A model generated the notes under the pieces. It was not told where the DNA came from, made no database searches, and saw only the letters and a list, made by a program, of their open reading frames with translations. From positions 558,001 to 622,000 of the forward strand of contig JASFAU010000008.1 of the NCBI GenBank assembly GCA_039704465.1: 64,000 nucleotides of DNA, read 5' to 3'. The stretch's first letter is position 1. Every line of letters begins with the position of its first letter. The position numbers were made by a program, and so were the translations under genes. Shown in pieces: positions 11,001 through 23,576 of the stretch. Source of the DNA: Plasmodiophora brassicae. Taxonomy: Eukaryota; Endomyxa; Phytomyxea; Plasmodiophorida; Plasmodiophoridae.

Positions 11001-13634
11001 CCGGGCAAGATTGTCCGGCAATTCCTAGCCGTTCCCAGAACAGCTTCTGCGGCGAAGATAACAGTCATTTCGCAAGGTAACAATTGCTACGTACATATCT
11101 TTAGCATTTCAGTGTAACTCTGTTGAACAGGAAACGTTGATCCTCGACAGTTCGTTCTGCACACCTTGTACCATCTGCCGCAGACGTCTCACCGTGAAAC
11201 GTCGCTGAGAAGTTACATTATGGTCCACGGGACTCGTTCTCACGTTTCCCATATAACGGTGGTCGGTGGTACAACAATAGAGGTTCGATAGCAGATACAA
11301 CGTATATCCGGCCGCTCATTATTGGTGTTTAGATCACGTTGGCACAGTTCTGGTCTGCCCTGGGAACAACCAAGGCGTCCATAAAAATCGAATGGATCGG
11401 ACTCAGCGTCCGGCCAACGATGCTCTTTCTCTCAGGCAACTGGCTCGTGTCATTTAAGTTTGCGTACACGTTACTGATGCTGTCAAACAGGGGCTGACCG
11501 CATCTGTCGATTCGACGTTGGGTCCAGCATACGTTCTGAGTCACTGAAACCAACCGCTTCGCTAAAATCTTGGGTTGCGACACTAGCTCCAGTATCGCCT
11601 GGTAAGTAAAATAGATAGATGTCGCCTCTGTCGAATGTTAATCTACCACCAGCATCTCTGCGAGCGCTGTCGCAAAGAGACACCTTCCCCAACCAAAGGC
11701 ACAGTTATGAGCTTATTTTAACCTACAAGTTCACACAGGTATGTATGTCTCTTTGATAAGATCGTATAATGTATCATCCAGACTGGCATTGTAGGCGGTT
11801 TCCTGCTCTGTGACTGTTGAGGTCCCTCTTCTTTGCCATCATCTGTACGAAGCCGAGTTTGATTCGCAAATGTGCCACGTGTTCGATGCTGGCAAGATGC
11901 GCGTTGCTGTCTTTGACGCGTTTCCGAAGGCGGTCACCCTTGACAAAGTCGGTATCACTGCCAATCCTGTTGCTTCTGCTCTCAACAGACTGTTGTGGAA
12001 TAGGGTGACTATACTATTAGGGTCCAAATTCGTCACGATGAACGTAAAAGGCTTCAGTTGATGTCCACGATGCCGATTCACATCGTGCGATCGTTGTCGA
12101 AAGCAATCGACCTCGAACTTCACCGAAACTTTTCAAATGCCATGTACGTAATCCATTACCAAGCCAACAGTACCTCACGTTGTCTAACGAATTGTGCAAC
12201 AGCACTGCAAAAAAAGGAAACGGGAAAGGCAAGTCACCATTCGCGAACGAAATTCTTCACGTGAATGAGGTCACTGAGTTTTGTTTTCTGTTTATAGAAA
12301 CGTCCTATCTGATTGCTGTGTATACAGACGGTCACGTGCTTCGCGACGTTGATGCAGGATGCAGTGTCAATTCCAAAAGGGTTCAACTCATCATGCCTGT
12401 TTCGTGGCAATTTGTTGCTGTGTGAAGACGCCGCACTTAGCAAAGCCATCGATATCCCTGTAGTTGTTTCGTCCTGGCTGGACGTGCCTGTGCCAAAGTC
12501 ACTGCTGATTGACGGTACGATATGGAGTTTAAGGCCTATCTCATCCAATTGGCAGCTGACTCTGTACTGTTCGATCATCGGTCAGGCGAGAAGAAATCGT
12601 CGCCACCCTCTGACGGTGATATGATGTACCGTCATTGTGGTATTCCCTCATTATTTGTGACAGACGAAGAGGAAAAGACTCCTAGTACCGCACTGAGAGA
12701 CTGTATTCTAAATTGGCTTGAAAAGCAGAGCGCGGCGGATATGCACAAGTTGGTACATCGTATGCTTCAGTTCCCGAAGCTGTTTTGATTCAGATGTGGT
12801 GCAGGTACGGCGGCCGAGCACTTGATTTGGTTGTGCATGAGTTTCCGAAGCATCTTCGTACGTTGACTCTCCAGCTCAAAGCCGCGTTCGCTAAGTATAC
12901 GGACTGTGAAGTCGAGTCAGATCGTGAACAAGCTGCTCAAACGGTCGGTTAGGTAACTATCGTGTTCTGCGTCAATCCCAATTGTCGTCGCAGGTGTTAT
13001 CTGCCAGCTCTTCAGTCTTGGACCTCATTGATACTACTATTCTTGCCTGCGACTGTGGAAGGAACCCCCCATCGGGCCAGAAGGGCTCCAAGCTCACGCA
13101 TAGCATTCAGGAGAGAAAGAAGGCCCTGTGCTTGGCGCTGTCGTGCAAGGCGACTGTACTCGTCGATTCGAAAGGTTCTTGGGTTTCTTGCGCAAGCTAT
13201 CGGACTGCTAACGTCCGATTTCGGCACCACTCAGATCCTGACAATGCAGCGATAGAAAGCGTCGTAGGCGAATTAAAGAAATGGGTTGAATGGACAGGCG
13301 AACCCGAATATCTTGCACTGGCCGCTAAGTACGTCACTTGCGGCATCACGTTCCTCATTTTCTCATTCGATTTCCATTGTAGGTACTATACCCGCAAAGG
13401 GCTCTTGGGCCATGCACTCCAGATATTGAATTCCAATGATCCTGCCACCGCACGTGATAAGGTTTAGAGAACCGTTGTTGCTGGTACTGCGCTATAGTGG
13501 ATCTCAGTGTTTGTCTTTAGAAATTGCATACGCTGCGGCAAGAAGCCCTACATGGACTGCACTGGCAGCATTGGGCTACGATTCAGGACCACCGGCACCT
13601 TTTGTCCTCAAGGAGCGATTGGGCATTGTTTTGA
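8062..13634 (+). CDS. TPP2: Tripeptidyl-peptidase II (subtilisin family S8)
   Basis: This long plus-strand gene has many short introns. The catalytic Asp lies in IAILDTGI (about 8380), the His in [13 protein letters not shown] (about 9420), the oxyanion Asn in [14 protein letters not shown] (about 9840), and the Ser in [12 protein letters not shown] (about 10205). An intron splits the Ser motif just upstream, between LMN and GTSMSS. TPP2-specific sequence continues in order: [66 protein letters not shown] helical repeats, and the C-terminal end with [13 protein letters not shown] and stop at 13632. This giant cytosolic peptidase trims tripeptides downstream of the proteasome. The start is unresolved: family resemblance reaches back to about 8265 (FGWLQTER), in a frame open from the ATG at 8062, but an upstream exon is possible. 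Confidence 0.92.
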
Positions 13635-13919
13635 TGGTCGCCTTAACGGCCAATGTCGACAATACACCTCTTCATGGGCACTTCATACGGCTGCTGGCTC
13701 TCGACAATACCCGTTTCACGTGCTCTCGCTAGCTGATCGTCTGTTCGTGCCCAGGTCAGCCGAGGACGTGTTTTCCGCGTGGCGGGTAGAGAAGTGTCGA
13801 GCACAGAAGACGAAACTCGGTTCGCATGTGGCGCAATTGGATAAACCACTACAACGGTCATCGTAGCATTCCAGACAGGGATTCTGACTCGCGACTGCGC
13901 AGTCGGCTCGAGTATATTC

Positions 13920-14663
13920 CTAGACCGGTTGGGCCTGCTCGGGACGTTGCCGACAAATTTCCACACCACAATGGCTGAGGACACCAGGAACTGCAACGTG
14001 AGGCTTGTTAACAATAACTCGGGTACTGCGAACACCTGGATGCCGACCGAGGACTTCTTCGGCAACTACAGCAGCGATGAGCGCAAGCAGCAGAGAACCA
14101 GGCATGGTCGTACGCACTCTTGTTGGCAACGGTTTCAATGAGGTGCATCGGCTGACCTTCCACAATGTCGCGCACCTGATTGACGCTGAATACATCCACA
14201 ATGATTGCTACTGTTACAACCAGCAGACCTCATTGTATACATCAGCGTAGTTGACAGCACAAGATATCGAATCCGATCGTGCTGCGGGACGAGTGTCGAC
14301 GACCATTTCCAGATCGATAACGAATTTCTGTCAGCCAGGGTCAGCCAAACAAACCGGTCGGGTCCAGTCGGAGCGGACCTGGCCCAGGTCGCGCTCACTC
14401 GCGAACACGCCGTGCCGAGCATGGAACACCATGCCGCGCAGACTGATGATGTCATCACATGCCGCGTCCGCTCCCGGACGCAGAGCCGCCCGCCCAGTTC
14501 GCACTGCCTCCGTAGATCGCCATCGAATGAGTCGGCGCAACTGCATGGCGATTTGCGCGACCCGCCGCGAGTCGCAAATGAAAAATGTGCGCGCGTGCCA
14601 GGACTGTGCCTGGCGCCCCGTGCCATCTTCCGACAATCTCCATCGCGCCGCCACGCTCACCAC
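13920..14663 (-). CDS. folB: Dihydroneopterin aldolase (folate synthesis)
   Basis: Four exons, 14663-14379, 14327-14229, 14175-14118 and 14065-13920, give 195 codons. The FolB core is clear: DDIISLRGMVFHARHGVFASERDLGQ with the conserved Glu, KFVIDLEMVVDTRPA, CAVNYADVYNEV, GQPMHLIETVANKIAEEVL, and VIVNKPHVAVPGVLSHCGVEI with the conserved Lys. The enzyme cleaves dihydroneopterin to 6-hydroxymethyl-dihydropterin. About 70 residues rich in Arg and Ala precede the core and could be a mitochondrial targeting sequence. An ATG within this leader (about 14547) is another possible start. It stands alone rather than fused to HPPK/DHPS within this window. It ends tail to tail with TPP2, with about 285 bp between the stops. 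Confidence 0.87.
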
Positions 14664-14722
14664 CGGTGAATGCTGTTTATTGTGCGGCGTTTCAGCTCGG
14701 ATAACTGGACGGGTCGCCAGGA

Positions 14723-15574
14723 TTAGGAGAAGGATGAGGTGGATGGTGACGTCGGGTCGGCCGGGGATACGCCACCGGAGTCGGACACGTCGTCAGAGGG
14801 CAAGGTCTCCTGGTCATCGTCGGTACCGTCCCCTCCGGCGCTGTCCGTCGAAGGCATCGACGAATCTGGGAATTGCGGTCTGGGGATGGACGACGGCGAT
14901 GGCATATTGTCATCATCGCTGCCGCTGAGGTTGCTTTGGTCCTGATCCATCGGCCTCAGGACGGTCCGTCGTACCTTGGGCGGGCCATTATTCTTCGTCG
15001 TCGTAATGACCTGGACTGGCGGGCCCGTCCCATTCGACGATATCTGCGTCGTCTGCTCATCCTGCTGCGTTCCGGGCCCCGACGGGAACGGAATCTCAGG
15101 ACCTATGCCGCCCAGCACGCTCGACAGGTTCCAGGGCGCGAAATTCCCCCCTGAGTTGTTATCAACGGGGAACTCTATCGGCGGCAAGGACGAGGGGCCG
15201 ATGGTGGCCTTGCCAGAGAAGTTCTGCTGGGGCATCGTGAAGTTGAACTGCATCGGCTTCAATGTCGAAGCCGGGCTCGGTGCTTCAGTTGCGCTAACCT
15301 GTGACAAGTTGGCAGACTGTTCAGATAGGTCGTCCCCTAATGGCGCCTGGTTAATGACGTCTCTTACTGTAGGCGGTGCCCCGGCAGGTGGGTTTGTTGG
15401 CTTTTCATGTGCTGACGTTGCATTCGCTGCTGGCCGGCCGTCATCGGTTTCTGCTGCTGTCACCGACGTATTGCTGGGGCCAATTTGCTGCAAGACCCTG
15501 AACTTGTACGAACGACGAGCACTCAGCGCCGACGGCGCAAGCACCAGCACTACCAGAACGAGTCGAACGAACAT
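14723..15574 (-). CDS. Secreted Ser/Pro/Asn-rich low-complexity protein
   Basis: This intron-free frame encodes about 283 residues from ATG 15574; an in-frame ATG at 15616 adds 14. It starts with a signal peptide (MFVRLVLVVLVLAPSALSA). The mature part has no recognisable domain and almost no Cys. It is rich in Ser, Pro, Thr, Asn and Gly, with about nine N-glycosylation sequons (for example NTS, NAT, NFT, NFS, NGT), and the tail is acidic and Ser-rich. Such proteins often belong to cell surfaces, walls or spores. The product is a secreted protein of unknown function; the coding reading is supported by the signal peptide and clean frame. Confidence 0.6.
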   Translation of the reverse strand: MFVRLVLVVLVLAPSALSARRSYKFRVLQQIGPSNTSVTAAETDDGRPAANATSAHEKPTNPPAGAPPTVRDVINQAPLGDDLSEQSANLSQVSATEAPSPASTLKPMQFNFTMPQQNFSGKATIGPSSLPPIEFPVDNNSGGNFAPWNLSSVLGGIGPEIPFPSGPGTQQDEQTTQISSNGTGPPVQVITTTKNNGPPKVRRTVLRPMDQDQSNLSGSDDDNMPSPSSIPRPQFPDSSMPSTDSAGGDGTDDDQETLPSDDVSDSGGVSPADPTSPSTSSFS

Positions 15575-16846
15575 GGCCCGATCGATAACAAGTGATCCGT
15601 CTCCGGTCCGGACCACCGACCGTCAATCGTCCATTACCTGGTGATCCGCGGGTGCTGGACCACAAACCATATTCTCCGATATCCGGCCACGCCTGCCACA
15701 CAAACGTCCTGTTAATGGGAACCAGTTTTCGCATTCGATTCAAACGCGATGTTGGCTACCGCCGTTGCCGGGTACTCATGAGAGAGTCCTGAAACGTTCG
15801 GGAGCGGCTTTGTCATCGATTTGGGGAATTGCACCAAAGACCCACAGGCTGGGTGGCACCTCTCGAGACCGGTCGTTTTATAGACCGGGGCAACTAAACA
15901 TTGGTCAGAGGAGCGGCGCGCACCCCGGTCTACAGTATTGGATGCCGAACAGCACTGATGTCCCCTCCCCACAACGGAGACGTGCCGCCTCGGCACTCAG
16001 GAGGGATGTCTCCCAGAAGTAAACATCGTCGGCGCGTCCGTACCCGAATTATGACAAACGCTGCTCCGTACCGCCAGCATGGTCGGTCAACCGATGTCAG
16101 CGCACCGCTATCACTTAACACTCTGTTGTCCAGCAGCATGCACGCGAAGTCTTCCCGTAACTCGGCTGCCCTGAAAACCGTTGCACCAGGAATCGACGAC
16201 TCTTCCGCCGACGAGCTTGCTTACGCAGGACCGCACCATGGGATAATGTCTACTTGTCCACACCTGCGTGGTCGAGCCCAGTTTCAGCAGAGTCGGCTGT
16301 CCTAGGTCCACCGAATCGGTTTAAATCCATGCTCATTGTGTCAAACCAAATGCAGAGAACCAAACATTGCCGATGACAGAGAACAGTAACAGTGTGCCGA
16401 CCTGGAACAGGACAGCGGCATGGTTGAACCGCGGATTCACACGTTATGAAGTCCTGAGCGGTGACGCCGGTTTGTAAGACTCACGGACGATCAGGGGACG
16501 GATCTCACCGTTGCCGGCAACATCGTCCCGGTTTGGACGGCCGTTTACTTGCCGGAACCGGTCGGCATCGGTTGTGCAAACATGGGCACCGGTGAGCTCG
16601 TCGGATTGGGATCAGGCTTCACATGAAACTAGTTGGCAGTACTGTTGTACTGTGCTCCGATCAACGAGGGGGCTACTAACGTGCGGCCCCTTTGTGCGTA
16701 TCGGGACCTCTTCGGTGGGCCTGTGACAGCCATCGGTGTTTACTGCTGTCAATGGCCGCGCCGTTCTAGCACCGTCAGGGTTCGTCACAGGTCGCGGTGG
16801 GCCACCTCAGCTGTCGTCGGACTGGGTTCGCTCGTGGTCCTGCGCG
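15575..16846. other. Long intergenic region upstream of receptor gene A
   Basis: About 1.27 kb with only short frames on both strands that resemble nothing. It lies between the start of the minus-strand Ser/Pro-rich gene and the start of plus-strand receptor gene A, so it should hold two divergent promoters. No RNA gene or mobile element was recognised. Confidence 0.45.
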
Positions 16847-19800
16847 ATGAGGTTGTCCGCAGGCGCATTGGCGCTTTGGCATCTGCTTAGCCAGGCGGCG
16901 ATCGCGCAGATCATCGTCACGGGCGATGGCGGTACCTTGCCGGCATCCGTCTACACGGATGCGGCGACGCTGTACACCTTCGTTCGTCGGGACGTGGCCG
17001 TCCTGTACAACGCGGTCGGATCCGGCACCGCCAAGGCGGCCTACGCCGCCGGCACGGGCGTCTTCGGGTGTAGCGATTCGCCCATCAGCGATTCGATGTA
17101 CGCCAGCTACCCGGACCTGCAGATGGTACATGCGACCCCCATTGTGACGCCGACCCTCTTCCGAACGACTGACTGCTTCCTGACGTTCAGTTCCCGACGA
17201 TCGCCACTGCTGTGGTGCCGATTTACAACGTCCCCGAATTGACGAAGCCCCTTGTCCTGACGCGCTCTGCGCTGGCCAAGATCTTCATGGGCGTTATCAC
17301 GTGGTGGAACGATTCGATGATTGCGCAGACGAACCCGGGCCAGACCCTTCCCAGACAGCCAATCACGGTTGTCGTCCGGCAAGACTCCAGTGGCACGACC
17401 AACGTGTTCTCCAGCGCACTGTCTTCCTTCGATGCCTCGTTCAAGGCTCACTTCGGGGGCGCCGACCTTGTCAACTGGAACGTCACCAATCTTGTCAAAG
17501 GCGTGGGCAACCCCGGCGTCGTCGCCAACGTCCTCATGACGCCCTACACAATTGGATGTAGGCGGGAGGTGCCCCCTCGCACACGGTCGTACTCTGATAC
17601 CAAGATGTCTCATAGACAGCGTCCTGTACGACGCACAGAGCGTGGGCGTGTCCATCGCCCACATCGTCAACCTAGCTGGCATGACGGTGGCGCCGGGTAC
17701 TGATGGCGTCATGCGGGCAGTGGAAGCCACAGACGGGAGCTTTGACGCGCGCATGAATATCAATCTGGTGGACTCGAGCTCACCGGGCGCCTGGCCCATC
17801 TCCACGTTCACCTACCTGATCTTCCATACCCAGGTCGGCACCGATTGCCCGTTGAAGGACGAGGCACTGAAGTTCTGGCTGTGGTTCTACACGAGCCCAG
17901 CGGTGGCGGCTACTGCCGAAAAGTACGGGTTCGTCTCCCTGTCGACAGGTTCCCAGAGCGCGGTTCTCAACAAGCTGTATTCCTCTGTGAAATGCAACAA
18001 TGTCCAGCTGGAACGGCCTCCTGTGCCCCCCACCATCGCTGGTGCCGGTGTCCAGGTTGCACAGCCCATTTTCAACATCTTCGGGCATGCGTTCGCCGAA
18101 ACTGGCCCGAGTGCGATCAGGGACACCTACACCCTGGTATACTCGAAACAAATGGATTACATTGGCGCCATCCAGCAGGTCCTTAACGGGTCCATTGCGT
18201 TCGCCGTCGTTCCGGGTGCCACCGTCCGCAAGCTATCGGCATCGGACGTCAGCCAGATCGTATCTGTGCCATACTTTTCCATGGCGACCGTCTTGGCCTA
18301 TGTGCTTCCGTCCCAGACCAGGACCCTGGCGCTGTCGGTTGACGTTATCCGGAAGATCCTGATGGGCACCATCTGCATGTGGAACGATCCGGCTCTGGTG
18401 GCGCTGAACCCATCCATGACGCTGCCGAACCAGGCGATATCGGTGGTGATGCCGCTGGACCCGAACCACCCGTCAACCGTGAACCTTTACGGTATCCTGT
18501 ACCCGAATCAGCCGCTGCAAGCGTTCACGCCTTGTAATACGATACTGGAGCCCACGTCGGCAACCGTGGAGTCGGCTCTGCTCGTCAAACCGTACTCGCT
18601 CGGCTACTTCGAGCTGGCGCAGACCACATCGGACACCTACGCCAACATCCTGTTCGATGGGTACACGACGCCGGTGACACCTTCGAGCGCCTCGCTGACC
18701 AATTGCGCGACGTATGGTTCCACATCGGCCACGTGTTATCAACTACGGTTTCCAATGCACATTGTCGCCCGGCAGCAGTACGCGTCAGTGGCAACCAGCT
18801 CTGGGTGCCCGGATGGTCTGCGCGTCGCCCAGACGTTGGGGTGGCTCTTCAACCCATCCATATCAGAAGCACCCATTACGCAGATGAATCTGGGATCGTA
18901 CCCGTTCTCGAATTCGACAGCCGGTTCGCCGGCCGCCCAAATCACATGCGATGGAGTATCCCTTCTGTCGCCGCCGGTTGTCACAGTTACCAATGTCTTC
19001 AAGCGCCTGCAGGTCCCGTCAGGCATCTCGGCAGCGGTTATTTCGCTAATGGTGATTGGCGTCGTATTGGCCTTCAGCGTTATGGCGTTCCAGTACTATT
19101 ATCGCTCCCTGCCGTACATTCAGATGACATCGCCTCTCTTCAACAACATCATTGCTCTTGGGGCAGCCATGGGATTCGTGGCACCCGCGATCACCGCCTA
19201 CCCGGCCATGAGCGACCCCGCGTTTGCACTTCAGTGCAATTTCCAGATGGTGCTCTTTTGTCTCGCGTTCACGTTGACGTATGGCGGATTGTTCGTGAAG
19301 ACGTGGAGGGTATACAAGGTCAGCCAGGGTCATTGGCAGCCTGCACTTTGTACAGCTGGCTTATGGCGTCTCTGTCCTGTGTAGATATTCATCCTGCTTC
19401 GTCTGAAGACGGTGATCGTGACGAACGTGATGCTGTTGCGTCACCTGGCCATGTTTCTCCTGATTGACGTGGTCCTCCTGGGGACCTGGATGATCAAGGA
19501 GCCCATGATCATGGGCTTGCAGAACGAGCAAACGTATGTCGACCCAGCGGCTCCGACAACGCGCACGATCACCCCTCAGGAGTCGTTCTGCTACTCACCG
19601 AACCGGTCCTCATTCCTCATTGCAATGGTCGCGTACAAGGGTGCGATCCTCATTATGGGATCCTGGATCTCCTTTCAAACATCATCTGTCGAGATCCAGG
19701 CTCTCAACGACTCCAAACTGATCGGCCTCTGCATCTACAGCTCATCTTTGATCGCCATCGTAAGCCAGCGGAATATGAAATATTAACGCTCGATCTGATT

Positions 19801-20115
19801 CACTGAGGCGGGTAGCTGACGGGTCCGCTGATATCCTTCATCAGCGCTCAGCCGGCCGTCACCCTGCTGGCCACCTCGCTGGCCGTTTTCTTCACGCTGG
19901 CATCAACGCTGGGCATCCTTTTCGTCCCCAAGTTCATCGTCGTGAAATCGGGGCAATCGGAGACCCACACGGTCTCCAAGAACAAAACGCCCACGCTGAT
20001 GAACACCAAGCCCACCGTCGAGAACGCGTCCGGGCGCCCGTCGAGCAACACGAGGGCGGTCGTCTCCAGCAAGGCACCTGCGGTCAACGTCTCCAGCAGC
20101 GGCGCTATAATGTGA
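16847..20115 (+). CDS. Receptor A: tandem PstS-like binding modules fused to class C seven-helix domain
   Basis: Exons 16847-17125, 17191-17557, 17616-19318, 19385-19759 and 19816-20115 give 1007 codons. After a signal peptide, residues about 20-330 match PstS-type phosphate-binding proteins: YNAVGSGTAKAAYAAGTGVFGCSDSPIS, VVPIYNVPEL, ALAKIFMGVITWWND and VVVRQDSSGTTNVF. Residues about 340-640 are a second, diverged module (GSIAFAVVPGATV, VIRKILMGTICMWNDPALVALNP). From about 684 there are seven hydrophobic helices of the GABA-B-like class C type: SPLFNNIIALGAAMGF, CNFQMVLFCLAFTLTYGGLFVKTWRVYKIF, LNDSKLIGLCIYSSSLIAI and ISAQPAVTLLATSLAVFFTLASTLGI. A Ser/Thr-rich tail of about 60 residues follows. 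It is probably a plasma-membrane receptor for an anion or small metabolite acting through G proteins; the ligand is unproven. Confidence 0.88.
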
Positions 20116-20294
20116 GCAACGTGACACGACATCTGCATCGATTGCTTGGGCATCCAGGCGCGGGGGACGAATACGAATACAGGCCTCGTGTTGACCACGT
20201 TGATCATTGGCAATCGCCTGTCTGTCTCTATTCGTGATTTGTTTGCCAGGCCCAGGCAGCAGGTACCGGTCTGGACGGACAGCGGCACATCGCC

Positions 20295-23200
20295 TCACAT
20301 GATGGCGCCTGTGCCACCAGAGACGTTGCGCAGCGCTGACGTGTTCAGGTTGGGCGCCCGGGACTGGCCGGTCGCCGGGCGGCCGACCGGGTGTGCCACC
20401 GTGTCCCTGGTCGTCGTCTTCTCCGTCGGCGTCGCATCCTTGTTCTTGGTGATTGTCTGAGTTTGCGACTTGCCAGACTTCACGACGATCAACTTGGGGA
20501 TGAACAGGATGGCCAGCGTTGACGATAGCAGGATGAACACCGCCAGCGTCGTCGCTAGAAGCGTAATGGACGGCTGGGCGTTGATGAAGGATATCAACGG
20601 GATCGTCAGCTGCATGCAGTGCATCAGACCACGTTTGCGCATAGGCGGTCGATCCCTACGATGGCGATCAACGACGAGCTGTAAATGCATAAACCGATCT
20701 GCTTGGAGTCGTTCAGCGCCTCGATCTCCACAGAGGAGGTCTGTAACGAGATCCACGACCCCATGATGAGGATCGCGCCCTTGTACGCGATCACTGCGAT
20801 GACGAACGAGGACCGATTCGGCGAGTAGCAGTACGCTTGTTGTGGGGTAATCGTTCGCGTTGTGGGCGCCGCCGGATCCACGTACGTCGGGTGAGTCTCA
20901 AGCGCCATGGTCATCGGCTCCTTGATCATCCAGGTCCCCAGGAGGACCACATCGACAAACAGCAGCATCGCCAGCTGCCGCAGCAGCATCATGTTCGTCA
21001 CGATCACTGACTTTAACCGCAGCAGCACGAATATCTACGTTGGGCGACACGTCCCGTGTGAACATAATGGCAGGTGGCATCAAGTCAACACAATCTGACC
21101 TTGTAGACCCTCCAGGTTTTCACAAACAGGCCGCCGTACGTCAGCGTGAAGGCGACGCACAGCAGGATCATCTGGAAATTGCACTGGAAGGCAAACGCGG
21201 GATCACTCATGGCCGGATACGCGGTGACGGCGGGCGCCACGACACCCAAGGCGGCCCCAAGCGCAATAATGCTGTTGAAGAGGGGGGACGACATCTGAAT
21301 GTAGGGCAGCGCCCGGTAGTGGTACTGGAAGGCCACAACGCCGATGGATGCGACCAGGCCAATGACCATGATCGCAATGACCGTGGCCGAGATGCCCGGC
21401 GATATCGTTAGACGTTGCACGACATTGGTGATGGTGACGACAGGTGGCGCCAGTATCGACACTCCATCGCACGTGATCTGGGCGGCCGGCGACTCGCTTG
21501 TACTGTTCGTGAACTGGTACGACCCCAGGTTCATCTGTGTAATGGGCGCTTCGGAGATGGACGGGTTGAAGAGCCATCCCAGGGTCCGGGCGACGCGCTG
21601 ACCATCGGGGCACCCAGCGCCGGACGCCCCTGACGTGTACTGCTGCCGGGCGACGACATGCATCGGGAATCGTAGCTGGTAACAAGTGGCCGACGTGGGA
21701 CCATACAACGAACAGTTGGTCAGCGACGAGCTCGACGGGGCGACCGGTGTCGAGTGCCCTTCGAACAGGACGCTGGCGTAGGTGTCCGCTGTGGTCTGTT
21801 CCATCTCGAAGTATCCGAGCGAGTACGGTTTGACGAGCAGCGCCGCTTGGGCCGACGCCGATGTGGACGCCAAACTGAAATGGCAGGGCGTGAACGCCTG
21901 CAGAGGCTGATTCGGGTACAGGATACCGTAAAGGTTCACGGTCGACGGGTGGCTCGGGTCCAGCGGCATCACCACCGATATCGCCTGGTTGGGCAGCGTC
22001 ATGGACGGGTTCAGCGCCACCAGAGCCGGATCGTTCCACACGCAGATGGTGCCTTTGAGGATGTTACGAATGGAGTCGACCGACAATGTCAGCGTTTTCG
22101 TCTGGGACGGCAGCGCGTAGGCGAAGATGGTCGCCATGGAGAAGTACGGCACAGATACGATCTGGCCGGCGTCCGATGCCGATAGCTTGCGGACGGTGGC
22201 ACCCGGAACGACGGCGAACGCAATGGACCCGTTAAGGACCTGCTGGATGGCGCCCATGTAATCCGGTTGCTTCACGTATTCGAGACTGTAGGTGCCCCGG
22301 ATGTCGGCAGGGCCTGTCTCGGCGAACGCATGCCCGAAGATGTTGAAGATGGACTGTGCAACCTGGACTCCGGCACCAACGATGGTGGGGGGCACAGGAG
22401 GCCATTCCAGCTGGACGTTGTTGCATTTCACAGATGTATACAGCTTGTTGAGAACGGTACTGAGAGAGCCCGTCGACAGGGTGACGAACCCGTACTTTTC
22501 GGCAGTAGCCGCCACCGCTGGGCTCGTGTAGAACCACAGCCAGAACTTCAGTGCTTCGTCCTTCAACGGGCAGTCGGTGCCGATCTGGGTATGGAAGATT
22601 AGGTAGGTGAACGTGGTGATGGGCCAGGCGCCCGGTGCGCTCGCGTCCAGGACGTTAACGTTCATGCGCGCATCGAACACGCCGTCTGTGGCTTCCACTG
22701 CCCTCATGACGCCATCGTTACCGGGCGCCACCGTCATCCCGGCAAGGTTCACCATGTGGGCGATCGATACGCCCACGTATTGAGCGTCGTATAAGACGCT
22801 GTCTATGAAACATCTTGTCAGGCGACAGCAATGACAGCAAATGCAGACACAGCCCTGCCTACATCCAATTGTGTGGGGCGTCATGAGGACGTTGGCGACG
22901 ACGCCCGGGTTGCCCACGCCTTTGATGGTGTTGGTGACGTTCCAGCTGACAAGGTCGGCGCCCCCGAAGTGAGCCTTGAACGAGGCATCGAAGGAAGACA
23001 GTGCGGTGGAGAACACGTTGGTCGTGCCACTGGAATCTTGCCGGACGACAACCGTGATTGGCTGTCTGGGAAGGGTCTGGCCCGGGTTCGTCTGCGCAAT
23101 CATCGAATCGTTCCACCACGTGATAACGCCCATGAAGATCTTGGCCAGCGCAGAGCGCGTCAGGACAAGGGGCTTCGTCAATTCGGGGACGTTGTAAATC

Positions 23201-23576
23201 GGCACCACCGCAGTGGCAATCGTCGGGAACTGAACGTCAGGAAGGAGTCAGTCGTTCGGAAGAGGGTCATCGTCACAATGTGGGTCGCGTGTACCATCTG
23301 GAGGTCCGGGTAGCTGGAGTACATCGAATCGCTGATGGGCGAATCGCTACACCCGAAGACGCCCGTGCCGGCGGCGTAGGCCGCCTTGGCGGTGCCGGAT
23401 CCGACCGCGTTGTACAGGACGGCCACGTCCCGACGAACGAAGGTGTACAGCGTCGCCGCATCCGTGTAGACCGATGCCGGCAAGGTACCGCCGTCGCCCG
23501 TGACGATGATCTGCGCGATCGCCGCCTGGCGTAGGAGGTCGCATACGACCACCAATATCGTGGCCGACAACCTCAT
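20295..23576 (-). CDS. Receptor B: paralogue of receptor A, opposite strand
   Basis: This has the same layout as receptor A, read from ATG 23576 (MRLSATILVVVCDLL) to the stop at 20295. The exons correspond one to one: signal peptide and GSGTAKAAYAAG on the first; VPIYNVPELTKPLVLTRSAL on the second; the long third exon (to about 21105) with the rest of the first module, the second module and helices 1-3; a fourth (to about 20643) with helices 4-6; and a fifth with LTIPLISFINAQPS and the tail. The first exon is nearly identical to that of receptor A, while parts of the second module are nearly identical to receptor C. It converges with receptor A, only about 180 bp separating the two stops. Expected to be a functional membrane receptor. 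Confidence 0.87.

Noticed and set aside
13507..13866. Plus-strand Cys-rich frame resembling a zinc-ribbon
   Set aside because: It overlaps the last TPP2 exon in another frame; TPP2 homology explains the sequence.
13920..14105. A small secreted Cys-rich protein starting MPGSLLLALIAAVVAEE
   Set aside because: The apparent signal peptide is mostly folB intron sequence; the following codons are the conserved folB C-terminus after a splice at 14065.
14251..14928. Plus-strand frame of 225 codons
   Set aside because: It overlaps folB and the secreted Ser/Pro-rich gene antisense and is Arg-rich, as expected of a shadow in GC-rich DNA.
14976..15644. Plus-strand frame of 222 codons opposite the secreted Ser/Pro-rich gene
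   Set aside because: The minus frame has a signal peptide and glycosylation sequons; the plus frame has none and no family resemblance.
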